Assembly: GCA_025459125.1 (NCBI GenBank)
Contig: JALORE010000017.1
Location: 1-41,071 of the forward strand
Length of the DNA: 41,071 bases
Direction: 5' to 3'
From: Planctomycetota bacterium
GTDB taxonomy: Bacteria > Planctomycetota > Phycisphaerae > Sedimentisphaerales > Anaerobacaceae
Shown here: positions 9,501 to 21,500 of the stretch, one piece after another
Layout: every line of letters starts with the position of its first letter
Numbering within the stretch: position 1 is the first letter of the stretch
Position numbers and translations under genes: made by a program
The notes under the pieces: model-generated
The model's database searches: none
Told to the model about the DNA's origin: nothing
What the model saw: only the letters and a program-made list of their open reading frames with translations

Positions 9501-12500
9501 CGACGTCCGCGTTCAGGGCCGAGAAGCCGAGGACGGCAGCGCCCGGGACCTCGAGCTCCTCGACGTCAATGTCCGGCGGGACATAAGCCTCCAAGCCGAG
9601 GCCCTGCAGGTCCGCCACCTCGTCGTGCAGAGGCACACGCCGCGTCCCGAGCGAGAAGCTGTAGTTCATGATGCTGTGGGGCCGGAGACCCTCACCCAGG
9701 TCCGGCAAACCGAACAGCAGGTGCCCGAGCTCGTGCGTGAGCACGGTGAACAGATCGACCTTGCCCTCCGCCGGACTGTCCGGCTGGGAGGCGAATTCGC
9801 CGCCGGCGACGTAGGTCGTGAACTCCTCGTGGTCCGAAGGGCTGGCATCGACGAACCAGCCGTAGCCCACCGCGTCCACGTCAATCCAGAGTGCACCGGC
9901 CGTCGCAAAACCGAGCATCGAACCCGGCAGATCGGCCAGATGGAACGTGATCGTCCCCGGATCGCCCATCAGCCCCCCGTTGGTGGCCGCCCACAGCGCG
10001 AGGGCCTCCTCACCCAGGGCCATCAGGTCCTCGCCGGTTATCCCACTCGAGCCAGCGTGCGTCCCACCAACCAGCGAATCATCCAGAACGAGGGGATGCA
10101 ACGTCGGGAACGTCAGCGTCGTAAGTCCCTTGAGAGCCTCATCATCGATACCGAGGTTGTAGCTCTTGACATGCGCGAGAGCCTTCTCGGCATCACCCGT
10201 GGCGAAGAACTCGGCGGCATACTCCGACCTTGCTTTGTTCATCACATCGCTGTTGTATTGCTTCAGATAGTCGGCCCGCGTTTTCGGCTTAGCCGACAGC
10301 TTTTGAACTTGCGACGCATTCGGGCCGAGCCTCTGGAGCTCGAACTTCGCGAACTCCGTCTTATGGAATCCCGAGTGGCCAATCTCATGTTCGAACGTAT
10401 GGACCAGCGCTTCCGCCACATCGGAGGCGATCAAGTTCTTCTTCAGCTCGATGCTGCTCGGCATATCCCATTTGGTCCCGGCAAGATAACCTCTCCGGAA
10501 AGCATCGTCCGGGGATTCGATCGCAGCAATCAAGACGTCGGCGTCGAACGTGTCGTAGAATCCTACGCCTGCTTGTCTGTCCTTGAGAGCCTCGGCCGGA
10601 TTCGTAAATCCCAAGGAGACATCGCCGGCGGTGACCCCGCCGCTCTTGCGCCCGACGTCGATCGTCCCGATCTTCGTGCCGAGTGCCTTCTCGACGGCGT
10701 CAACATACTTGCCCTTCTTCGAAGGATCTGACATGTACTCCAGGATTTCGATCGCCTGCTCGATCTTGGCGACGTTGATGGTGGAAACCCCTTTCTGGAC
10801 CGCCATGTTTTTCGCGGCCTCCAGGTGCTTGGCGAGGGCGGCGGCCGCATCGGTGGCCTTGGCGGACCGGGTGACGGTTCCGCTGAGGGGTCCAAGAAGG
10901 AGTTCGCCCAGTTCCTTCTTCGACATGATGTAGTTGTCCAGCCCGGCTACCGAAGTCCGCGCTTTGCCGCGGCCCGCGAGCGGCGCGGACTCCCAGAGGT
11001 CCGCCAGTTGGCCCATTCTCATCTGGGCCTGCTGGCCGGCCCACTCGGCGGTCTTGACGCCCAGCTGTTTGACCGCGTCGAACGCGGCGGCGATCTTCTG
11101 GCCCGCCTTGTTCCAGAGCGAGCGCAACAGGGTGGAGGTCGGGCCGATGTTGCCGGCGTACTTCTGCAGGGCTTTGCCCAGCTCCAGGGCCTGGGCGACC
11201 GCCTTGGTGCTCTTGACCACCTTGCCGGCGTTCTCAAAGGCGTTGCGGGCGAAGGCCGTGCCCTTCGACCAACCGGTCTGCAAACCTTTCCCGATGCCCC
11301 CGGCGGCTCCCAGGATACCCTTGGTCGCGAGGCCCAGACCCGCGTCGATCGCCGAATTGACGGGTCCCTCGATCAACTGGGCCGCAAAGGCGCCCACCGT
11401 CTCCAGATCGGCCGTGCACAGTGCCTGCACGAACTGGAAGGGCATCGTCGCCATCCCCTGCGCCATGCCCATGAGGCCCTTGCCGAGCGTGGAAAGAGCC
11501 GCCAGGGGCGCCGCAAACAGCGTCGACGTGATGCCGCGGGTAATGGCGTTCTTGCCCCAGGTCAAGGCCTTGCGGGTCTCATAGAAATCCTGTCCCAGGC
11601 CGGTGAGCATCTTGCCCAGATCGCTCTCCATCTTGTAGCTCTGCAAGTCGCCGCGGACGGCGTGCACGACGAATTGCTCGACGTCGTAGACGGCCATCAG
11701 AGGCTGGAGGATCAGCTCGTTGAAGGCCCCGCTCACGACTCGCCCGGCGCTCTTGAAGAACCCGTCTTCCTTGAGACGGGACCAGCTCTTGCGCAGCTCC
11801 GCCGACTGCACGGCGGCCTGGGCCAGCAAGTCGGGCAGGACATCCTGCGGCCGCGTGCGCAGCCCCATGGAGGCCTGGAAGACCATGTACTGATCCCGGC
11901 TCTCCGAGGGGGCGATGCTCAGGCCCGTGGGGTCGCTCAGGCTGACCGGGTTGTTGCGGCTGTAGCGGTAGAAGTTCTCGTCGCCGCCCTCGAAGCTCAA
12001 GGGGTCCTCGCTGATGAAGCGGCCCAGCCCCGGATCGTAGTAGCGGGCCCGGAAGTAGTAGAGGCCCGTTTCCGCATCGTACTCGCGCCCGTGGTAGAGG
12101 TACCTCGTCACCACCGCGGGAGTGCTCTGCGAGTGCACGACCCCGAAGGCTTCATACTTGATGTGATTGACGACGACCCCGGCGTTGTCCACCAGGTCGG
12201 TCGTATTGTTGATCTGGTCGGCCAGCCGCCAGAGCACGTGCCCGGCGCCGTCGTCCTGGGCCAGCACCTGGTCCAGGGCCGGCGTGCTGAAATAAGCCCT
12301 CTGCAGCGCGCTGACCGACGTGGCCGGATCGGTCACAAACTCGCACAGCACGTTGGCGCCGTCGTAGACGAAGTGTTCCGTCGGGGCCTCGATACCGTCG
12401 GTCGGATCGTTGTCCACCTGCCGTGCAATCCGCCGATTGTAGACGTCGTAGGCGTAGTGAACCTCCTTGGTCAGGTTGCCCAGATTGTCCCGCTCATAAA

Positions 12501-15500
12501 CCGCGACGAGACGGTTGCGGTGGTCCCACTCGTACCGGCGCGTCTGTCCGCCGGCGACATGGGTGGCCAGGATCAGGTTGCCTGCGGCGTCGTAATCGTA
12601 GGTGAAGATCCCGTCCGAAGTCACCTGGTTGCCGTCTTGAACGGTGTCGTCCGTCCGGTTGCCGGTAGCGTCATACAGGTAGGTTTCCGCAGGCCTGGTC
12701 GGGTCCGAGTAGAGCACGCCGGTCAGTTGGCCGTCCTCGTCGTAGGTGTACGTTCGGGTGCCGTCGATGTCGACAATCTCATCGATCAGGCCACGATCGT
12801 CATAGTGCAGTTGGAAGGAGTTCCGCACGGAGCCGCCGTGACGGTGCGTGATCGTCTCCAGGTACCCGCGCTCGGTCTCGTACGTGAACCGGGAGGTGAC
12901 AACCTCGGTGGCGCCGGCCAGATCCGAAGCACGCCGGATCGTCTGGACGCGGTTGTCGCCGTAGTAGTCGAACTCGGTGTATTTGTCCGCGATCAGGTCG
13001 CCGGATTGCCAGATCTTCCACAGGCGGTTCAGCTCGTCATAGCGGTACTCCGTCGTGACGGTCGTAAAGCCGGGCACTCCCGCGATGGCCGCACGGGCCG
13101 ACGTGACCTGATTGACCTCATTCACGGTATAGGTCAGTTCCACCACCGGCGCGCCGGGCGTTCCGGCATTGCTCACGCGCCGGAGCCGGCCGTCGTCGTC
13201 GTACTCATACGTGTAGGCCGAGTGTGCGTCGGACACCGACACGACGTTGCCGTTCTCATCGTACTCCCGGTGAATGGTATTCGCCGCGCCGCGCCAGATC
13301 TCGTCGGTGACCCGGCCGAGCTCATCGTAGACGTACTCGGTGACGTTGCCGTTGAAATCGGTCACGGAGCGCAGGTTGCCCGCGGCGTCGTACGCGTACG
13401 ACCGGACGCCGAGCCGGGGATCGGTCTCGCTGTCCACGAGCCCGCGGGCGTTGTAGGTATACGTGGTGATGTTGCCGGACTGATCGGTCACTGTCCAGGT
13501 TTCGCCGGAGGGATAATACGTGTACCGGACCGGCCCGGTCTCGGGGTACTCCGTCCGGATCAGACGGCCGAGGTCGTCGTACTCCTGCACGGTTAGGGCG
13601 CCCGTCGGGTCGGTTCCTGCGGTGGTGTTGAGGGCGAGATCGTACTCCCACCGGGTGACGTTGCCCAGGCCGTCGGTCATCGTGGCCTTGCGGTTGAGGG
13701 CGTCAAAGACATAGTCGACCGTGCGTCCCAACTGGTCTTCCGTATGATTGAGATTCCCGCTGCCGTCGTAGCCCGTCGACGTGGAATGGCCGAGATTGTC
13801 GGTGGTCCCGGTCGCCCGATTCAAACCGTCGTAATGGTAGATCGTGTACCGGCCGAGGTGATCGGTGACCCTGGTCAGGTTGCCGTTCTCGTCGTACTCT
13901 TGGTAGGTGGAATGCCCCTCGGGGTCGATCTTCTCGATCTGCCGGTTCAAGTCGTCGTAGCGGTATTCCCACGTCTTGCCGCGGTAGTCCGTGACGAAAC
14001 GGGCATTGCCCGCCGCGTCGAAGACCGTGGAGCATTCGTCGCCCAGGGCATTGATGACCGTCACCTGGCGATCGAGACTGTCATACCGGAATTCCGTCGC
14101 GTGGCCGCGCGGATCCGTCACGAAGCGCCGATTGCCCACGTTGTCATAGACATAGTGGTAGGTTCCGGCCTCGGCCGTGCCGTAGGCATACGTCACGCCG
14201 GTAACGCGGTACAACGCATCGTACTCATAGTGCGTCGTGCGTCCGGAGGCATCGGTCTCGTCGGTGACGTTGCCCGACGCCTCGTACCGGTTGGTGATCT
14301 CAATCTCAACGCCCGTGCCGGCGGCGGCCGTGGTACCGACCAGGCGGTCGAGGTAGTCATATTCGTACCGGGTCACGACGCCGCGGGCGTCGGTCTCGTA
14401 ATCCACCTGGCCCGTGGGCGTGTAGGCCACCGTGCTCACGGTCTGCACGGCGGTGCCGAACGCGTTATAGGTCTTCGTTCGCCGGCCCAGGCTGTCGTAC
14501 TCGTACTTCGTCGCGAGGCCCCGTCCCTCGTAGGCGAATTCGACCTCGCCGTACGCGTTGTACAGGTAGCGGTGGCTCTGCTGTTCGGGCCGGCCGACGG
14601 CACGGACGATCTCTTTCAGCAAGCTCTGGTTGTTGTAGTGGTACTCGGTGCGCACGCCCCGGGCGTCCTCGTGCCACGCAATCATGCCGGAGGGGTAGTA
14701 GCCCTTCCACTCCTCGATCGGCTTGCCGAGGTGGTCGTTGGGCCGGACGATATGAGTATTACGGTTCAGGTTGTCATACTCATAGGTCGTCGTGCGGCCC
14801 AGCGCGTCGATCTCGGCCACCAGATTGCCGGCCGCATCATATTGCCTCTCGATCGTGATGGCGTCCGGTGTGCCGACGGCGGAGTGCACGAATCGCACCC
14901 GGTCGAGATCGTCGTACTCGTAGTCGGTCACGCGGCCTGCGGCATCCGCGCTCCAGTCCAGCCGTCCGGCCCGGTCATGGTGCGTGGTCTGGCTGATCGC
15001 CAACGGCGTGCCGGCCGCGCAGGTCGTCGTCTCGGTGTAGCCGAGATGGTTGTACGTGTACTCGGTGCGGTAGCCCATGCGGTCGATCGTGGCATCGAGG
15101 CGGCCCGTGACGGGGTGGTATTCCATTTCCTCCGTCGCCGCATCGGGCGTGCCGACGGCGTAGACGATCTTGTACAGGCGGTTCAGTTCATCGTAGTAGT
15201 ATTCCGTCTTGACGTTGCGGCCGTTGATCTCCGCGGTCTTGTTGCCCACGGCGTCATAGTCGAAGCGGTTCGTCACCTCTTCCAGCGCGCCGGCGCCATA
15301 GGTGACCGAGATCAGGCGATTCAGATCATCATAGCCGAATCTCGTCCGGCGGCTGCCTTCGATCTCCCACTCCTTGTTGCCGAACCGGTCGTATCGGTAT
15401 TCGACGACTCTCTGATCCGCCGTGCCGAAGGCACTGGTGATCCTGCTCACCAGGTTGGTTTGCGGATCGTATTCATAAACGGTCCAGACGCCGCCGGTGT

Positions 15501-18500
15501 CGCGCTTGGCCCTGATATTGCCGCTGTCGTCATACTGAATCTCTTCATAGACCTCGTCATCCGTCCCTACGGCGTAATGGACGAACGTCCGCCGATCCAG
15601 TTCGTCGTATTCGTATTCGGTGCGACGGCCCCGGGCGTCCACCGTGGCCGTCAGGTTGCCGTTCTCGTCGTATTCGCTGGACTCGGAGACCTGGTCGGGG
15701 CTGCCCAACGCGTAGGTGACGCCCGTCTTGCGGTTGGTGCCGTCATAGGTGTACTGCGTGCGCCGGCCGAGCGGATCGATCTCGGCCAGGATGTTGCCCA
15801 CGGCATCATACTCCGTGGCGGTCGTGGCTTCGTCGGCTGTCCCCAACGCCTTGACGACCTCGGTGCGGCGGTTCCGGGCATCGTACCGGTACTCCGTCGT
15901 TTCGCCGCCGGACCGCTCGAATCTCAGGTTCCGGTTCTGGTCGTACTCGTACTCGATCACCTGCTCGTGGGCGCTGCCGGCCGCGTAGGTGGCCCGGATG
16001 AGGTTGTCGAGCTCGTCATACTCGTAGCGGGTCTCGTTGCCGTTGGCGTCCCGCTCGAGGACCTTACGGTTCAGGCCGTCGTATTCGAAGTGCTGATGCC
16101 CGCCGTCGGCATCGTAGATGTCGGTCAAGCGGCCGCGCTCGTCATAGACGTTCGTGGTCGTCAGACGCCCGGCGATCGTGATGGTCTTGAGGTTGTCCCG
16201 ATTGTCGTAGGTGAAGCTGCTGCGGACGCCGGCGGCCGCGTCATAGGTCCAGTCCAGGCGGTCCCGCTCGTCGAAGTGGCTTGTCGTTTCCCGGCCGGCG
16301 GCGTCCCGGGTGTAGACCATGTTGCCCCGGCTGTCGTAGGCGGCGACCGTCTCACCGCCGCGCGGGTCGATGGTTCTCGTCACCCGATTGAACGCATCGT
16401 ATTCGGACGTGTACGTGTAACCCCGCGGATTCGTGGTGTCCGTCAGATTTCCTTCGGCGTCGTATGCCAGGTGGGTATGATGACGGAGCGGGTCGTACGT
16501 GTCCGTCGGCCGGTTCATCACGTCGTAGACGGTCTCCCAGACCTGCCCGTTCTCATCCGTCCGGACGGTGTTGTTGCCATAGTCGTCGTAGGCATACAAC
16601 ACCGTGTCGCCGTTGTCGTAGACCACGCTCTCCAAGCGGCCGAGAGCGTCGTAGGAGTACGTCGTTACCTGGCCCAGCGGCTCCTGGACCGTCTCGATCT
16701 GTCCGCGGGCGTTGTAGGTATACGTGGTCGTGATGTCGCCGTACGTGGCGGTCTCGATCGTGGCGGTCAGCTTGTTGCCCCGGCCATCGAACGTATACCG
16801 CGTCACCCGCCCGACCCCGCCGTAGATCTCGGTCTTGGTCTTCACCTGGTTGTACGCGTCTTCGTAAGTGAATTCCGTGATCGCGTCGGTGGCGATGCCC
16901 GCGACGACCGGATTGATCATCTTCGTGATCCGGCCCTTGTCATCGTACTCATAACTCGTGACGTTGCCGTCGCCGTCTCTCTGCCCGGTGGGCATCTTGT
17001 TGGCGTCGCGGGTGATCTCCAGCATATCCCCGGCGTTGGAGAAGGCCTTCGTGTAGTACCCGTATTCATCGAGCTGATACGTGCGCCGCGTGCCGCCCGT
17101 GGTGAAAACCGCGCGCGGGAGTTCCAGCTCGACCGCCGTGGGCGGCTCCTCGAAGCCGGCGGTCTCCTCCAGGTCGAACAGGCCGGTGAGCTGCGCGGCT
17201 TCCAGGCCGACCGATCGGCCGGCCGTCGGATATCCGGCGACGTTCAAGATGCTGCTGCCGGTCACCCGGCCGGAGAACTCGTCGTAGTAGATCTCGTCCT
17301 GGTAGCCGCGCTTCGTCGTTTGTTGCGTGAGGTGATGGCGCTCATCGTAGCCGAACCGGCGCGTCGTGCCGTCCGGGTCGATGATCGCCACGAGATTGCG
17401 CGCGCCGTCGAGCACCATTTGTGTGACCCGGCCGAACGGATCCGTGATCGTGACGCGGTTGCCGGCGTACTGGAAGCCGGTCGTCAAGCCCACCGGATCG
17501 GTGATGCTCCGCAGCTCGTCGCGCTCCCACCTGAACGTCGTCCGGTTGCCGTGGCGATCCGTCACCGAGGTCAGATTGAACAGGTTGAACAGCTCATCGT
17601 CGGGATCGCTGGTCACGGGTGTGAAGAGGTAGACCATCCCATCCGGCATGCGCCGCTGATAGGAGCCGTCGGACAACTGGATGAGCTCCGACTGGTCCCC
17701 CGCCGGTCCCTGCCACGGGTCGCCCGCCACCAGGGGCGGGGTGAAGATCGACTCGGAGCCATCGCCGTCCACCAGCAGGATGCCGCCTTCATCGACGTTG
17801 TAGTAGAGCTGTTGGACGCCTTCGATGCCCCAGCCCGCCCCGAACGGACCTTTTACCAGATTCACCGAGACGATCTTGCCGATGTCCGGCGTGTAGAAGC
17901 CGCTGAAGCGATCGCCGAGCAGCTCGAAAAGCCCCGTCTCCAGCTTGAACCGGTAGATACCGGTCCGGCCCTCGCTCAAATCGATCTGAATCGCGGCGCC
18001 GAACGCGCCGCCGGATTCGGGCACGGCGAAGAAGTTCTCGTCGCCTTGCAGACCCATTCGGCGAAGCTCCTCCGTCAGCTCGAGTCCGTCGGCCTGCTTG
18101 CGGTAGTCGTCCAGCATGGCCTCCAGCCGGGCGATCAGGTAACGGCGGGCCAGGCTGGCAGGCACATCCTCGAACGAGAAGTGCAGGATGTGCCGCGGGT
18201 CGGCCCGCAGCGAATCGTAGTGGAGAACCACCGCGCGATTCTGGCCGACCGACTGATAGGCGACGAGGTCGTGGCTTTCGTGCAGCACCCCCGAATGCAG
18301 CTCCGCCTCGGACGTCAACCCGATATCGGCCATCTCGGAGGCGCTGCGCAGGAAGATGTCGTTGAGGCTCGACCGCTGGTTGAACATGTTATCCAACGTC
18401 GGGAGCAGGTGCCCCAGCTTGGACTGCACGGATAGGCCGCGCGGCATGCCGCCCGTTTCGATCGGGCCATAGAGATTCGGCTTGTTCAGGTCATAGTCCC

Positions 18501-21500
18501 AGTCGGGCACGCCGTACTTCAGGTCGCCCAGTTTGACCAGGCCGTACAGCTTCGGGTTCTTCTTGATGTACCACTCGCTGTCTGTGTAGAACCGCGCGTC
18601 GGCGGCGGTATCGATCGAATGCGCCAGGTCATCGATCGGGATGCTGCCCCAGACGCTGTTTTCCGGATCGGTCTTGACAACGTCATCACCCTCCAGGGTG
18701 GCGATGATGGCCAGGGCGTCGAAGGCGAAGACGCTGTCCAGCGCCTGGTACGCCGCCAGGATCAGGCCGGTCTCGTTGGAGACCACGACGTTGTCGGGGA
18801 AGGAATTCGGCGTCGGTCGCGTCGCGGCGAGCACGCGCGTGCCCGTGAGGCTGATCGGATCGCGGAGAATTCCGACATTGCCGCCGGCCGCGACCGCAAA
18901 GGGGAACGGCTCGGTCAGCGGCCCGACGCGCAGGCCGTTCTCGTCATAGTGAAAGACCGGGTAGCTGAAGCTCTGGTGTCCCACAAGGATCGGACCCAGA
19001 TGCGGATCGTGCTTGGGATCGCCGGGCGAGAACTTGTTGTAGCCGGTGATGAACGCGTAGGCCGGATGCTCGCCGATGGCATCGCGGAAGGTATCCGCAG
19101 GCACGAACGTGATCCCCTGAGCGTTGCTGACCCCAAAGGCCTGCCGCGTACGCCCCATGACGTTGCCGAACGGCAGCAGGCTGACGTACTCGGGCTCCCA
19201 ATGGCTGCCTCCCTCGGCCCAGTATCGCACGATCCCCACGCCCATGTCATCGGCGAGCCGGTCCGTGAACATCATGACGTCCGGGTCCGACGTGCCGGTC
19301 ACACCATAGGGCTCCGGGCCGACCGGAATGACGTTCCACCCGATTTCGGGCGGGTCGAACCGCGGGTTGTCATGTTCCGCGTCACTCAGGTCCGTGTAGA
19401 CCATGAGCAGGTTCCCGTTCTCGGCGGCGTATTCGCCAAACAGCGTCCGGCCCGGAGCGGCGACGTACAGCCGCGTTTGGTCGGCGTTCAGGGCCAGGCC
19501 CCGCAGCCCCAGGGGGGCGGGCTCGACGGTGATCCGGCGCACCAGCGTGTTATAGTCTCTGGAGAAGGGATCGATGTCGATCACATAAATCGTTCCCTTC
19601 CCGTCGCTGGACCGGCTGTCGGAGACATAGGCGTACTTGCCGAACTTGTCGATGACGATCGAGAACGGATGTGCGTCCCCGCTTTCGGACAGCCGGATGA
19701 AGTTGACGCCGAGCGTCTCGGGGTCCGCGTCATCATCGGGCCGCACGTCAATCTCCTGGAGGCTCATGGCGTCGATCACGGCCACGCCGCCGGCGCCCTC
19801 CAGCGTCACGTAGACGCGCGACAGATCCTGGGTCGTCGCCGTGGCCCGCGGGGCACTGTTTGGATTGAGCGGGTCCACGAAGATCTTGGCCACCTCGACC
19901 GGCTGTCGCTTGAGGTCAAGCGTGCCCGGGATCGTCGCCGTCCGGGTGATGTCGATGACGGAGACATGGTCGCCCTTGTATTCACCCGCGACGATGACTC
20001 CGCGCGGCTCGGCCGCAAACGCGTAGCGGGCCTCCGGCTGCAGCCGCACGACCTCGCTCCAGAGGGTCTCGTTGCGGACGCCGGTCGCCGTCGTCTTCTC
20101 GATGGTGCGGCCCACCGAGATCATGGAGACACCCAGGGTCGCCGTCGCTGGGACCACCAGCCGGATTTCATGGGCCGAAAGCGTGAAATCGGTTCCCCTC
20201 ACCCGCGTGTCGAGCCCGCCCGCCTGGATGACGTGGCCCTCCGGATCGACGCCGTCCTGCCCGCCAATGACGAAGTTCACGAACAGATCGCTGGGCGGGC
20301 CGTAGAACCGCCCCTCGAGCACCAGCTCCGGATCGCCCGCGGCCGTGAACTCCAGGTAGGCCTCCTCCACCAGAGGAACATCCTCGTCCTCGGTGCCGAA
20401 CACCCGCGGGGTAATGACGGTCCCGAAGTTCCGGATCTCGTCCGGGGACAGCGTCACGTCCATCGAGGTGCTACTGACGTACCCGCTGCGGCTCGTGCCG
20501 CGGAAGCTGAGCGTGTAGTTCAGATTCGGCACGACGGGAACGGCGAAATCGAAGAAGAGCCCCGGGATCACCATGTACTTGCGGTTGCCATACGGTCCTG
20601 TCACCATGACATCCTGGCCCATCCGCGCGGACATCATGCCGCTGGCCACGGCCACGCTCAGGACGCTCGGGGAGGCCCCGATAATCATGCCTTCGAGGGC
20701 CGGCTTGGCGATCACCCCACCCGTCAGCTCCATCCAGGGCCGGCCTTCGCCCTGGTTCAGGTTGCCGACGCCGGTGCCCAGGCCGGGATGCGGCGGAGAC
20801 GTGGTGCGGGCCACGCCATCGGCGCCCACCGTCATACTGTCGACCAGCAGCCACGAATCCTCCTGGGAATCGGGTCCGAGCACGGCGGTGACGGGAACGA
20901 ACAGGAAGATCTGATCGCCCGGGTGGAATCCCGCGGGTGCCGGGAACGACGCCGCGAGCGGTGCGGAGAGCAGCTCGTCGCCGAAATCGAGCGCGAAGCC
21001 GTTCACAAAGGACCAGCCGCCCGGGAGCTCATACGGCAGATCGGCGGCGGTCTTGGCCGTCACCGTGATCGTAGCCCCCGGTGGCAGCGCCTCCGGGCCC
21101 ACGGCGACCGTGATTCCCTCGGCGGTCGTGATGATGGCTCCGGAGTCGTCCACCACCGCGGAACCGGCCGCCGCGGCTTCCACACTGATTGGCACGACGC
21201 GGCTTTGGCCTCCGTTGATGACGGTCACATAGGTGATGCCCAGGGCCGCGGCCGTGAAGAGGCCGTCCGGCGTGATGGTTCCGATGCCGGCATCGCTGAC
21301 GTAATAGACCGTGCCCTCGCCGGCCGTCGAGCGATCCACCACCGTCCCGCTTTCGGTCTTCTCCCGGATGACGAATTGCCGCTGCGCGCCGCTGGTCAGG
21401 GAGTAGGTATAAGGATAGAAATCAAGCCAGCGCTCATCCGGGCTGCCCACCGTCACGGGGGTGGCAAACAACAGCCCGCCCGCCGAGAACGTGATCGTGG

